Positions 1-8,979 of a stretch of 64,000 bases of DNA are shown here, piece by piece. Below the pieces are notes generated by a model that saw only the letters and a program-made list of their open reading frames with translations, was not told the DNA's origin and searched no databases. Location of the stretch: contig JACKDX010000001.1 of assembly GCA_020633325.1 (NCBI GenBank), forward strand, positions 1,116,001 to 1,180,000, read 5' to 3'. How positions within the stretch are numbered: the first letter of the stretch is position 1; each line of letters opens with the position of its first letter. Source of the DNA: Myxococcales bacterium (GTDB lineage: Bacteria > Myxococcota_A > Polyangia > Polyangiales > GCA-016699535). Both the position numbers and the translations under genes were made by a program.

Positions 1-1
1 G

Positions 2-337
2 CGTCTGGTGCTGATCAGTGATCACGTCGACATTATCATTGCGCCGCTCGCCCGTCTCCTCGGCGCGGCGCATGTCGTGTGTAATCGTCTGGAATATCAA
101 AACGGATTCGCGACAGGGCGCCTTCGGGAGCCTATAGTAAAGGCGGCCATAAGCCTCGCTGCGCTCGAGACGCTCGCACAAGAAGAACACATCGATCTTT
201 CAAAATCGGTCGCCTACGGGAAATCTGGTCCAGATCGGGTTCTGTTGGCGAAGGTGGGTAAACCATGCGCTGTGCGGCCCGATTGGCGACTTCGTCAGGT
301 AGCCCTACGTCGCGCATGGCCGGTGGTTGACTCATGA
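2..337 (+). CDS. HAD-IB family hydrolase, C-terminal fragment
   Basis: The reading frame is open to the left edge, so only the last 111 residues are visible and the start lies outside the window. The tail GxPxAVxPDxxLRxxAxxRxWPV is typical of HAD subfamily IB hydrolases (phosphoserine phosphatase-like), which dephosphorylate small phosphate esters and are often found beside or fused to PlsC-type lipid acyltransferases. The place where the family carries the Mg-binding GDSxxD motif reads GKSGPD here, so the first acidic residue is replaced by Lys and activity may be altered. The stop overlaps the next start by 4 bp (ATGA), placing it in the same operon. Family assignment is good; the substrate is unknown. 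Confidence 0.72.
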   Translation, partial: RLVLISDHVDIIIAPLARLLGAAHVVCNRLEYQNGFATGRLREPIVKAAISLAALETLAQEEHIDLSKSVAYGKSGPDRVLLAKVGKPCAVRPDWRLRQVALRRAWPVVDS

Positions 338-1989
338 GTGCGCGCCTGCATGGGGACAGCCGTTACCCCGCCTCGATATCGGTGAGAGAGGCCTTGGCAG
401 AAAAGACGCTGTTTATCACCGGCGCGACCGGGTTTGTGGCGAAAGTCTGGGTAGTGATGCTGCTCTCACGTGTACCCAAAGTGGGGCGCCTGTTGCTTTT
501 GGTGAGATCTCAAAAAAACCAAAACGCCGAGGAGCGCTTTTTCCGCATGGCGTGGAGTTCGCCCGCCTTTCGGCCGCTACGCGAACAACACGGCGCTGGA
601 TTTCTGGCATTCCTCAAAGATCATGTTGAAGTGATCGAAGGGGATATTCGGCAACCTCGCCTCGGTCTTTCGGTCGAGGCGTATGCTCGGTTGGCCGCGC
701 GCATCGATATAACGGTGCACATGGCGGGTATAACCGAGTTTCAGGCGGATCCTATTCAGGCCACCTCTTCCAACGTCCACGGCGGCATGCATGTCGCGGA
801 CTTGGCGGCGATGACCGCCTCACAGGCCATGGTGTTGGTTTCGAGTGCATTTGTTGCCGGAGCGCGCGATGGTGAAGTTTCAGAAACGCTGGTGGTGGAT
901 CGTGCGCCACTTGGGATGACATTCGACCCAACAGAGGAGCTTCGGCTTTTGGAAGCAGCTTGTGTTGATAGCGACCGAAATTTCGACGATAGAGCCTCTA
1001 ACGGCGCGAGGAAAGCCAGGATTGCCGTCGGGGTAGGCCGTGCACGCGCCCTCGGATGGCCTAATATCTATTTGTATACCAAGGGATTAACAGAACACCT
1101 TCTCAAAAAGCGGGAGGATCTCAATCTTACCATCGTTAGGCCTTCGGTGGTGGAATGTGCAAAGGCATTTCCTTTTGCGGGTTGGAACGAGGGCATCGAC
1201 ACCGCCGGCCCGTTGGTTTGGCTTCTCTCAACGCCCTATCGATGGATTCCGCTAAAGCCTGAAAACCGCTTTGATGTGATCCCGGTCGACACCGTTGCAC
1301 GCGGGCTGTGCATTGTTGTCGCGCTTGCGCTCAAGGGGCGTGCACAGCCCATCAACCATTTGACGTCCTCAGTGATCAATCCGCTCATCTTTGAACGTGC
1401 CATCGAACTTGCAGGCCTGGGCCTACGCCTGCACGGCTACCACGAGCATCGAGGTGCGTTTTGGCAACGGGCATGGACCCATCTCGATGGGGTGCCTGTT
1501 GAACCCCGGGCCCATTTTCGACGCTTGGAGCAGTGGCGAACAAGGCTCAGGGGCATGGAAACCTTCGTCAGTCGCTTCAAAGCGCTCGATGGCATCCCGC
1601 CCCTCGTGGCGAATCCCCTCGGCGTGGGCGCGCGAAGGTTGACCAACCATTTACGAAACGGTGTGCGCACTCTGTCGCGCATTGAACATCTTCTCAGACT
1701 GTACGAGCCGTTCACGTGCGACTACAATTACGCATTTTGTGCCGACAATGTCTCTAGTGCATCATCGAGGTTGGTCGCATCCGAGGAAGCGTTGTTTGGC
1801 TTCGACATGGCTATGCTGGACTGGCGGGATTATTGGATTCATGTGGAGGTGCCTGGATTGATGAAATGGTGCGCGCCACTTCTGGAAGGTAAGAGCGTGC
1901 CCGAAGATCCCGTCCCCGTGTCTGCCCAAACGAGACAAGGGCGGCTGGCGGAACGTGACCTGGGCAATGCGCATTCAGCAGTCTTATGA
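334..1989 (+). CDS. Fatty acyl-CoA reductase-like protein (NAD-binding 4 plus FAR C-terminal domain)
   Basis: 551 residues. An N-terminal Rossmann fold carries TGATGFVAKVW (residues 29-39), the FAR/Male-sterility form of the NAD(P)-binding loop, except that the third glycine is Ala36. The SDR catalytic pair is Tyr246-x3-Lys250 (YLYTK). The last 70 residues contain FGFDMAMLDWRDYW, matching the C-terminal domain of fatty acyl-CoA reductases, which reduce an acyl thioester to the aldehyde or alcohol. The start is set by the ATGA overlap with the previous gene; a GTG about 16 codons later is an alternative. The stop overlaps the next start by 4 bp. It probably reduces acyl chains activated by the ligases downstream. 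Chain length and whether it makes aldehyde or alcohol cannot be read from sequence. Confidence 0.82.
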   Translation: MSARLHGDSRYPASISVREALAEKTLFITGATGFVAKVWVVMLLSRVPKVGRLLLLVRSQKNQNAEERFFRMAWSSPAFRPLREQHGAGFLAFLKDHVEVIEGDIRQPRLGLSVEAYARLAARIDITVHMAGITEFQADPIQATSSNVHGGMHVADLAAMTASQAMVLVSSAFVAGARDGEVSETLVVDRAPLGMTFDPTEELRLLEAACVDSDRNFDDRASNGARKARIAVGVGRARALGWPNIYLYTKGLTEHLLKKREDLNLTIVRPSVVECAKAFPFAGWNEGIDTAGPLVWLLSTPYRWIPLKPENRFDVIPVDTVARGLCIVVALALKGRAQPINHLTSSVINPLIFERAIELAGLGLRLHGYHEHRGAFWQRAWTHLDGVPVEPRAHFRRLEQWRTRLRGMETFVSRFKALDGIPPLVANPLGVGARRLTNHLRNGVRTLSRIEHLLRLYEPFTCDYNYAFCADNVSSASSRLVASEEALFGFDMAMLDWRDYWIHVEVPGLMKWCAPLLEGKSVPEDPVPVSAQTRQGRLAERDLGNAHSAVL

Positions 1990-3119
1990 GCATATTTCTG
2001 ACAGGTGGTAGCGGCTATCTAGGATCCTACGTGATTCATGAGTTGCTTACTTCAAGTGCGAGTCGATTGCACGTGATGGTGCGTGCAAAGAACCGCAACG
2101 AAGCTCTGCAGAAGCTATGGCGGGGATTGCAACTGCATCAAGACGAAGCGACCTTTTTAGACAACTTGGACCGCATCGAGGTCGTCTTGGGTGATCTTAG
2201 CGCAGAGAATTTGGGCATAGCTGAAGATCAACGCGGCACACTCCTCGACTCGGTCGAGTCAGTGTTGCACATTGGCGCGTCTTTGAACCGACGTTCAGAG
2301 AAGAGCTGTCTCAACGTTAATCTTCGAGGAACCCTGTCCGTGCTTCAGCTCGCAAAGGACCTCGTGGACAGGGGACAACTGAGCCGATTCACTCACGTCT
2401 CCACGGTTGCCGTGGCCGGAAAGCGTCATCGAGAAACGGTGCATGAAGCCGAAGCGATTGATTGGGAGCGCTCCGATTATGACGCTTATGCGCGCACGAA
2501 GAAGTTTTGTGAGCACATGGCTCGCCAGTTGTTGCCTGCAGATCGGGTTCAGTTTTTGCGTCCTTCTATCGTGCTGGGTGATTCCCGATTTCCGAAGACC
2601 ACGCAATTTGACATGGCGCGCGCATTTTGTGCACTGGTTGATCTGCCGGTCGTGCCGCTGCACTCCGATGCGCGGCTTGACATTGTGAACGCCGATTTCG
2701 TCGGCTCCGCGATTGCCCGCCTGCACCTGCTTCAGAGTCCCCACCATGACATCTATCATCTCAGCAGCGGAGCAGACGCGCCGAGCGCCGGTCACATTGC
2801 GCACGTCATGGCGCAAGCGCTGGATAGGCGCCCTTCTTGGTTTGTGCCGGCACTGCAGGGAGCGTTTGAGGGCTCAATCGGGCTTGGTCTCAAGCTTTCT
2901 CACGATGCCAAAGGTCATCAGCTCGCAGCATTGCTCAAGGTGTTTTGGCCGTATATCAGTTACGATACCGTTTTCGACAATACACGGGTTAAGAACGAGC
3001 TTGGCATCAAGCCCATTCCGTTTACAGCGTACTGTGCGGGGCTGTACGACTTCGCAAAAACCCATCGGTTTCAGTACCCGTATCGTCCGATGCCAAAAAT
3101 TTCCTTGGAGGTGACCTAG
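1986..3119 (+). CDS. Thioester reductase-like SDR
   Basis: 377 residues. The extended SDR/thioester-reductase fold opens at once with TGGSGYLGS (residues 6-14), an intact NAD(P)-binding loop, and has the catalytic pair Tyr168-x3-Lys172 (YARTK). The layout matches stand-alone relatives of the reductase domains that release acyl chains from carrier proteins as aldehydes. It overlaps the FAR-like gene by 4 bp and the next gene by 1 bp (TAGTG). Two reductases in tandem suggest either successive two-electron steps (thioester to aldehyde to alcohol) or two different substrates; that is inference. A sugar epimerase or sterol-dehydrogenase role in the same superfamily cannot be excluded. Confidence 0.75.
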   Translation: MSIFLTGGSGYLGSYVIHELLTSSASRLHVMVRAKNRNEALQKLWRGLQLHQDEATFLDNLDRIEVVLGDLSAENLGIAEDQRGTLLDSVESVLHIGASLNRRSEKSCLNVNLRGTLSVLQLAKDLVDRGQLSRFTHVSTVAVAGKRHRETVHEAEAIDWERSDYDAYARTKKFCEHMARQLLPADRVQFLRPSIVLGDSRFPKTTQFDMARAFCALVDLPVVPLHSDARLDIVNADFVGSAIARLHLLQSPHHDIYHLSSGADAPSAGHIAHVMAQALDRRPSWFVPALQGAFEGSIGLGLKLSHDAKGHQLAALLKVFWPYISYDTVFDNTRVKNELGIKPIPFTAYCAGLYDFAKTHRFQYPYRPMPKISLEVT

Positions 3120-4618
3120 TGCGTGAGACACTGAAGGGCGCCGCGGGCGCTGCCGTCCACGCTGGACGCCTCGCCTTCGATGCTGTGGATGCAGACCGCA
3201 TGCTGCAACGGTCTATGGTTGCAATGATTGAGCTTGCCCGAACTCGACAGCGCATGTGGCCAGCCAGCGTTTGGGCCCCAGGCGAGCAACTGAAGTTGCT
3301 TTTCGTTGGCTACAATGGAACGCGTAACACAGGCGCTGACGTCCGCGTCGAAGAAATGATTCGGCAGTTTCGGCATGTGCTTGGCGACGACTATCTTTCG
3401 ACCTCGGTTGCAACAGTGGATCCGGCTTGCTCCCAAGGATACTTCCCGACCTCCAAGCAACTGCACATGCCGAAGGTGTTTCCCAAGTTCCTCTTTGATC
3501 ACGTGCATCTCAATCACGGTGTAGTCATTGCTGAAGGTTCAATGTTCAAGTCTCTGTTTGCCAACGCTTTGTCCACGCTGATGGTGGGTGCGCTCGGTCT
3601 GGCTCGTGCCGAGCGCAAGTTGGGCATTGCCTACGGGGGAGAAGCCGGAGCGATGGACCGCTCATTACGAAAGCTCGTCGCGCACTATGCTAGAGATGCG
3701 CTCATCCTTGTACGCAATGCGCAAAGCCGGGACGTGCTGAGTAAGCTCGATGTGGTAGCAGAGGTGGGCACCGATACCGCTTGGACGTTTGAGCCCAGAC
3801 CCCATCAGGATGTGCGCAAGCTTTTGACGCGGTCCGGCTGGGATGGACAATCGCCCATTCTGGCGGTGTGTCCTATCAATGGGTTTTGGTGGCCCGTGAA
3901 ACCAAGCCTTTCCAAAGCCGTGCTGCATGGCGTCACGGGGGCTTATAGGCAGGACCATTACGCCTCTTTATACTTCCACAAAGGGGGCAGGGAAGTGCGC
4001 GCCAAGCAACGCTCCTATCTTGAGGCCATGGCCACGGCGATCGCACGAATAGCGCACGAGCAAAGAGCTTTCGTCTGCATAGTGGGGATGGAGCGGCTAG
4101 ACCGCGGTGCCTGTGAGGATCTAGCGGCCTGTCTCGGCCGCCACGTGCCCCTGTTCATCTCAGATGAATGGGACATGCATGAGCTGGTTGCCATACTGCG
4201 CCAAGCCACGTGGCTTATCTCATCTCGATATCACGCGATTGTCACCACGATGCCTGCCGGGGTGCTGTCGCTGGGGGTCACCATGGACGAGCGTATCGTA
4301 AACCTTATGGCGGACCGAGACCAGGATGCCTTCGCGTTGGATATTGAACAACCTCAGCTCTCAGAAAACATCTACGATGCATTTTGCGCCATGCAGGCCC
4401 GCCCGGATAGTGTGAGAGATGGCATACTACGCTCGGTCGCCCGCAATATTCGCCGCATGGGCTCTATGGGCCAGGTGCTTGCGCGTCATGTACAGGAAAG
4501 ACTTCCGAAATTTCCGCTGCGTGAGGAATTGCGCGCCTCGGCTGACCCGTTGAAGTTTTTGCCACCGCTTAGCTCTGCACTGGGACACTTAATGGAAGAG
4601 TACGGAGAGCAAGCATGA
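3119..4618 (+). CDS. Polysaccharide pyruvyl transferase family protein
   Basis: 499 residues from a GTG that overlaps the previous stop by one base. The N-terminal part has GYNGTRNTGADVRVEEMI, then GIAYGGEAG and ILVRNAQSRDVL, the pattern of the polysaccharide pyruvyl transferase family (PF04230), whose members move pyruvate from PEP to sugar hydroxyls as ketals; SRYHAIVTTMPAG near residue 370 is the family's C-terminal signature. About 60 N-terminal residues precede the domain. Its place inside an acyl-lipid operon is unusual, because the family usually sits among glycosyltransferases. It may decorate a glycolipid head group (inference) or have a related non-pyruvyl activity. No glycosyltransferase is visible in this operon. 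Confidence 0.8.
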   Translation: MRETLKGAAGAAVHAGRLAFDAVDADRMLQRSMVAMIELARTRQRMWPASVWAPGEQLKLLFVGYNGTRNTGADVRVEEMIRQFRHVLGDDYLSTSVATVDPACSQGYFPTSKQLHMPKVFPKFLFDHVHLNHGVVIAEGSMFKSLFANALSTLMVGALGLARAERKLGIAYGGEAGAMDRSLRKLVAHYARDALILVRNAQSRDVLSKLDVVAEVGTDTAWTFEPRPHQDVRKLLTRSGWDGQSPILAVCPINGFWWPVKPSLSKAVLHGVTGAYRQDHYASLYFHKGGREVRAKQRSYLEAMATAIARIAHEQRAFVCIVGMERLDRGACEDLAACLGRHVPLFISDEWDMHELVAILRQATWLISSRYHAIVTTMPAGVLSLGVTMDERIVNLMADRDQDAFALDIEQPQLSENIYDAFCAMQARPDSVRDGILRSVARNIRRMGSMGQVLARHVQERLPKFPLREELRASADPLKFLPPLSSALGHLMEEYGEQA

Positions 4619-6237
4619 GCTACGTTCGAGCCATATGTCTCGTGCTTGAACGAATGAAAGAGCGTGCTGTGTTGACAGAGCTTCATGCGGATGAGCCGCG
4701 ATCGATAACCGCGGCTGAGCTCCTTGATAACGTCGGCAAGGCGCGGCATGCCCTGCGTACGCGAGGGTTTCGGGCAGGCCACCGCGCAGTGCTCGTGGCA
4801 TCTAACAGCGCGGACTGGGCTGCCGTTGACTTAGCGGTAGCTATGGAGGCTGGCATTTTTGTGCCGCTCTATCCGCGGCATACACCCGCAGAGCTTGCTC
4901 ACATGATTAGAGACAGCGCGCCGACGGTGGTCATTTGCGGGGATGAGATCACGGCTGATCTATTGCAAGGGCGCGAGGGCATCCCGGAACCGATATTGTT
5001 GGGCAAGCTGTTTGGCGAAAATGGCGTGCACGAGCCGCCACGCCTACGACAACCTGGCGCGCCTGCCACCATTTTTTATACGTCTGGGACAAGCGGCACC
5101 CCCCGCGGGGTCGTGCTCACGGACAGAAACATCGAATATATGCTGGGAATCACCACCAGGGCATTTGCGAACCTGCTCGGAATGAATGTGAGAGATGCCC
5201 GGACGTTTCACTATTTACCGTTTTGTTTTGCGGGCTCGCGCATGATGTTGTTGACCTGTTTGCAGCAGGGTCAGCCCCTTATGCTGTCAATGGAACTCAA
5301 CCGTTTGCAAGATGAACTGAAAGAGGCCGCGCCTCATTATTTCTTGAATGTTCCGGCGCTCTTGGATCGCATGGTTCGAGGGGTGGAGAGCCGCATCTTG
5401 GCTCGGCCATGGGCGGGCGCGCTTTATCGCCGAGCCAGACGTGCCTATCATGCCTCCGGCCGACAAACGGTAGTTGACCGTATCGCGCTGTGGCTTGCGC
5501 AATGTCTATTGTTTGCGCGAGTACGGCTGCAGATCGGGGCGAACCTGCGCTGTCTCATCTGCGGCTCCGCGCCCCTCAGTCAGGAGACCCAACGGTTTTT
5601 CCATATGCTCGGCATTCCTGTTTACCAAGTATACGGCCTCACAGAGACCACTGCCATTGTTACCATGGACGATCCCAAGTTGGGAGTGACGGTGGGGCGG
5701 GTCGGAAGGCCCGTCGAAGGATGCGAGGTCAAAGTGACTGAGCGCCAGGAGCTATGTGTCAAAGGTCCCAACGTATTTGCCGGCTACTGGGGCAAAGACG
5801 TAGAGAGCCAAGCGGCTGTCGATGAAGACGGATGGTTTCATACGGGCGATCAGGTGGAACTCGATGCCCAACAAAACCTTCGTATTGTGGGACGGATCAA
5901 AGATGTCTTAGTGCCTAGCTCTGGTCACAATATCGCGCCAGAGCCCATCGAAAGTCATCTCATGGCTAAGCTCCCCTTAGCCCATCATGTGGTGGTGGTG
6001 GGTCATGCCAAACCTTATTTGACCGCGATTGTGAGTGGGGAGCTAAGCGAGACCGAGGCAGAGCACGGCATTGCACAAGCGAATCAAGATCAGCCACACT
6101 ACAAATGCGTTCGGGGCGTGTTCGTGACCCGCGAGTTGTTTACATCGAACAACGGATTGCTTACCGCCAACCAAAAGCTGCGCCGTGCGGCGGTGGAGGA
6201 GAGATTCCGTCAAGACATCGAGAGGTTGTACGCATGA
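4615..6237 (+). CDS. AMP-forming acyl-CoA/acyl-ACP ligase (first of two)
   Basis: 540 residues, ANL superfamily. The P-loop FYTSGTSGTPRG lies near residue 155, the adenylate-binding YGLTETTA near 338, and GWFHTGDQ near 406, followed by GRIKDVLV and a C-terminal lid with TANQKLRR that places the expected catalytic Lys near 525. These enzymes adenylate a fatty or related acid with ATP and pass it to CoA or a phosphopantetheine carrier. The start is fixed by ATGA overlap with the pyruvyl transferase gene. With an ACP and a second ligase a few genes on, acyl loading of the ACP is a reasonable inference. The native substrate is unknown; long-chain FadD-like is the closest general description. Confidence 0.87.
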   Translation: MSYVRAICLVLERMKERAVLTELHADEPRSITAAELLDNVGKARHALRTRGFRAGHRAVLVASNSADWAAVDLAVAMEAGIFVPLYPRHTPAELAHMIRDSAPTVVICGDEITADLLQGREGIPEPILLGKLFGENGVHEPPRLRQPGAPATIFYTSGTSGTPRGVVLTDRNIEYMLGITTRAFANLLGMNVRDARTFHYLPFCFAGSRMMLLTCLQQGQPLMLSMELNRLQDELKEAAPHYFLNVPALLDRMVRGVESRILARPWAGALYRRARRAYHASGRQTVVDRIALWLAQCLLFARVRLQIGANLRCLICGSAPLSQETQRFFHMLGIPVYQVYGLTETTAIVTMDDPKLGVTVGRVGRPVEGCEVKVTERQELCVKGPNVFAGYWGKDVESQAAVDEDGWFHTGDQVELDAQQNLRIVGRIKDVLVPSSGHNIAPEPIESHLMAKLPLAHHVVVVGHAKPYLTAIVSGELSETEAEHGIAQANQDQPHYKCVRGVFVTRELFTSNNGLLTANQKLRRAAVEERFRQDIERLYA

Positions 6238-7055
6238 GCCTCGATTACCAAGGCCCCGGTGTAAGTTGGAAGCTGGCCGATGGCGTTCTTGAGGTTGCCC
6301 TTCATCACGGCGCCTGTAACGAACTTGGGACACCGCTGGTGAGCGAGTTGAAGCACCTCATGCGAGCACTCGAACAGCGTCCGCCCAGCCTGCGGGCCAT
6401 GTTGCTTCACAGTGAGCTTGAGTCCGGTTTTTGTGCGGGAGCCGACCTGCGAGAGCTCCACCGTAGCCTGGTCATTCGGCGCGCGCGCGGGGTGCCGCTC
6501 GAAGAGCTTAATGCGGAGCTGCGTGCCTTTCTTGATGACGTGCATGGCATTTTTGATGCCCTCGATCGTGCCCCTTTCGTCACGGTTGCTGCTGTCCACG
6601 GGCCTGCATTCGGCGGAGGCCTCGAGCTCGCGTTGGTGTGTGATATCGTGGTCGCAGATGCGACCGCACGTTTTTGCTTGCCGGAGCTGCGTTTAGGCCT
6701 AATTCCGGGCTTTGGTGGGCTCCCGCGTTTGCAACGGGATGTGGGAAACGCTATAATTCGCGATCTGCTTTTTACCGGTAGGAGCATCAACGCGGAGCGC
6801 GCTCATACGCTCGGGCTGATTGCCCAGCGTGTCAGCCCCGGGGAGGTCTTGCGTGCTGCTCGGGCGCTTTGCCGGCAGGTCTGCCGCTTCGATCCTCCTG
6901 CCGTCGCGCGCGCCAAAGGTTTTTTGAAACCCCGCATGGAGGCGGAGTTGGAGCGAGAAAAACATCTCTTTTGCGAGCTGTTTTTTTCGCCAGCTGTGAG
7001 TGAGGCGCTGGGGAAATTTGTCGAACGAACGGATCTAAGGGCCTATCTTCCATGA
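6234..7055 (+). CDS. Enoyl-CoA hydratase/isomerase family protein
   Basis: 273 residues. The frame stays open upstream to 6105, but ATG 6234 overlaps the ligase stop by 4 bp and begins a normal crotonase N-terminus, so I chose it. The oxyanion-hole segments are FCAGADLREL (near residues 65-74) and HGPAFGGGLELALVCD (near 121-136). A Glu is present in GGGLELA and a second in CLPELRLGLIPGFGG, the two acids used for water addition, so true hydratase activity is possible. It would act on an acyl-CoA or acyl-ACP intermediate between activation and reduction. The isomerase or hydrolase branches of the family remain possible. Confidence 0.85.
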   Translation: MSLDYQGPGVSWKLADGVLEVALHHGACNELGTPLVSELKHLMRALEQRPPSLRAMLLHSELESGFCAGADLRELHRSLVIRRARGVPLEELNAELRAFLDDVHGIFDALDRAPFVTVAAVHGPAFGGGLELALVCDIVVADATARFCLPELRLGLIPGFGGLPRLQRDVGNAIIRDLLFTGRSINAERAHTLGLIAQRVSPGEVLRAARALCRQVCRFDPPAVARAKGFLKPRMEAELEREKHLFCELFFSPAVSEALGKFVERTDLRAYLP

Positions 7056-7291
7056 GCAATGACTCAATTGAAGCACGACTGATCACATTGGCTGCTGCTC
7101 GGTTTAGCCGTCAGGCCCTGGACCTTGATCCAGAAGGCGATTTTTTTGAGCAGCTCGGCATCGACAGTTTCAAGGCCATGGAACTTTTGAGCGCCCTTGA
7201 GAAGGAGTTCTCGGTTGAAATTCCGGACTATGAGCTTCAGGGAATAACGACGCTTAAGGGACTGGCGCAGCTCATTCGGAGCCGTCAGTGA
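7052..7291 (+). CDS. Acyl carrier protein
   Basis: 79 residues, acidic, with the phosphopantetheine attachment motif GIDSFKAMEL and Ser39 as the modified residue (DSF instead of the commoner DSL). Length and helix pattern fit a free-standing type II ACP. It lies between an enoyl-CoA hydratase and an AMP ligase with 4-bp overlaps on both sides (ATGA in front, GTGA behind), so it is almost certainly dedicated to this operon rather than to general fatty acid synthesis. It likely holds the acyl chain seen by the reductases. Confidence 0.92.
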   Translation: MSNDSIEARLITLAAARFSRQALDLDPEGDFFEQLGIDSFKAMELLSALEKEFSVEIPDYELQGITTLKGLAQLIRSRQ

Positions 7292-8979
7292 ACCCAGGCA
7301 ATAGGCACCATAGTCTCGGCCAGGCGCTCACCGATTCGCTCATCCAGCACAAGGCCAACACTGCTGTTATCGAAATGGATAGAGAACATGAGCGCACAAG
7401 GCTCACGTATCAGGAGTTTAGGCATGCAGCCCTCAGGCTCGCGGGTTACATGAAGAAGCGGGGGGTGGCTCCCGATTCGCGCGTCGCCATCATTATGAGC
7501 AATCAAAGCAAGTGGCTTCTTGCAGCGTATGCGAGCCTGTTCAGAGGAGCCGTGCTTGTTCCCATCGATTACAAGCTTACAGCACCTGAGCAACGAGCGC
7601 TCCTTCAACACAGCAAATCGGATTTTCTGTTTACGGAATATCCACTTTGGAGAACGCTGAGACCAATACCGTTCGTTACTCATGTATTGGTGAGCGATGG
7701 TCCTCGAAACGACCTCGAGGACCAAGCACTGCATTGGGATAGCGCAGCTCAGAGTGATGAAGATGCCACGTGCGTGGAACGCACCCGAGAAGATATCGCT
7801 GCCATTGTGTATTCCTCGGGCACCGGCGGGCGGCCTAAGGGATGCATGTTGAGCCATGGCAACTATCTCGAGCAGTTTAACGCGCTCAGTATGTTGTATC
7901 CGCTCTCTGAAACCGACCGGTTTTTCTCGCTCCTGCCCACCAACCACGCTATCGATTTCATGTGCGGTTTTATCGGTCCCCTTTTGAGTGGGGCAAGCAT
8001 TGTGCATCAGCGCGTACTCAGGCCGGAGTTCATCATGGCCACGTTGAAGCAGTGTGGTATTTCGCACATGGCTGTCGTCCCATTGATACTGGAAGCGCTG
8101 GAGCGGGCGATTCGTGAAAAGCTCGACACGGGCCCCCGCTGGGGCAGACATGCCATTCGGCAACTCGTGCGGGCTAATTCTGCGCTCACCCGCAGGCGGC
8201 CACGCCATGCGATCAGTCGCCGACTCCTCGCGCCCATCCATACGGCGCTAGGAGGCCGACTTCGGTACCTCTTTTGTGGTGGAGCGAAAGTCGATCCCAA
8301 GCACGCGGAGTTTCTTTATAGTCTAGGCCTTCCCGTGGTGATCGGCTATGGCCTGACCGAAGCTTGCACGGTGCTGACCCTCAACGACCTCAAGCCGTTC
8401 CGCTCTGACTCGGTGGGATCGCCATTGCCCGGTATGAGCGTGCGGATCCACAATCCTGATGCCCTCGGAATTGGTGAGGTGCAAGTACAATCGCCGACTG
8501 TCATGCAAGGTTACTTGGATGACGAAGAGCAAACACTCGAGGCCTTTAAAGATGGATGGCTGAAGACAGGCGACCAGGGATACATGGATGCTGCGAGACA
8601 TGTACATTTGGTCGGGCGTTCCAAAAATATGATCGTGACTGCTGGCGGCAAAAACGTGTACCCGGAAGACGTTGAAGGCGCTTTTGCCGAACTGCCATGC
8701 AAAGAGTTTGCCGTTATGGCGAGCAACTTCGTCTGGCCATCCACCAAACTTGGCGACGACTACCTGCTTGCCGTGGCGCAGCCACGTGATGATGCGGAGG
8801 CGTTTCTGAACGCGCTCCAACGTAAGAATCGTTCGTTGCCGGATTACAAGCGTCTGCGGGGAATCGTTCTTTGGGACCATCCGTTCCCGCGCACTGCGTC
8901 GCTCAAGCTCAAACGGCAGTTGCTTGCGGAGCAAATGCGAGATCAGGTGAGTCAGGAAGCGATACGGAGTTTGCGGTGA
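7288..8979 (+). CDS. AMP-forming acyl ligase (second of two)
   Basis: 563 residues from a GTG overlapping the ACP stop. ANL superfamily motifs are VYSSGTGGRPKG (near residue 173; the usual TSGTTG is modified to SSGTGG), IGYGLTEACTVL (near 352) and GWLKTGDQ (near 424), then GRSKNMIVTAGGKNVYPEDVE. It differs clearly from the first ligase of the operon, so the two probably have different substrates or different acceptors (CoA versus ACP); this is inference. The C-terminus RTASLKLKRQ contains the Lys expected for adenylation. Confidence 0.86.
   Translation: MNPGNRHHSLGQALTDSLIQHKANTAVIEMDREHERTRLTYQEFRHAALRLAGYMKKRGVAPDSRVAIIMSNQSKWLLAAYASLFRGAVLVPIDYKLTAPEQRALLQHSKSDFLFTEYPLWRTLRPIPFVTHVLVSDGPRNDLEDQALHWDSAAQSDEDATCVERTREDIAAIVYSSGTGGRPKGCMLSHGNYLEQFNALSMLYPLSETDRFFSLLPTNHAIDFMCGFIGPLLSGASIVHQRVLRPEFIMATLKQCGISHMAVVPLILEALERAIREKLDTGPRWGRHAIRQLVRANSALTRRRPRHAISRRLLAPIHTALGGRLRYLFCGGAKVDPKHAEFLYSLGLPVVIGYGLTEACTVLTLNDLKPFRSDSVGSPLPGMSVRIHNPDALGIGEVQVQSPTVMQGYLDDEEQTLEAFKDGWLKTGDQGYMDAARHVHLVGRSKNMIVTAGGKNVYPEDVEGAFAELPCKEFAVMASNFVWPSTKLGDDYLLAVAQPRDDAEAFLNALQRKNRSLPDYKRLRGIVLWDHPFPRTASLKLKRQLLAEQMRDQVSQEAIRSLR

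Noticed and set aside
7285..8241. Long minus-strand frame (318 codons) inside the second acyl ligase gene
   Set aside because: It is fully overlapped by a clear enzyme gene and has no family sequence; a shadow of high-GC codon use.
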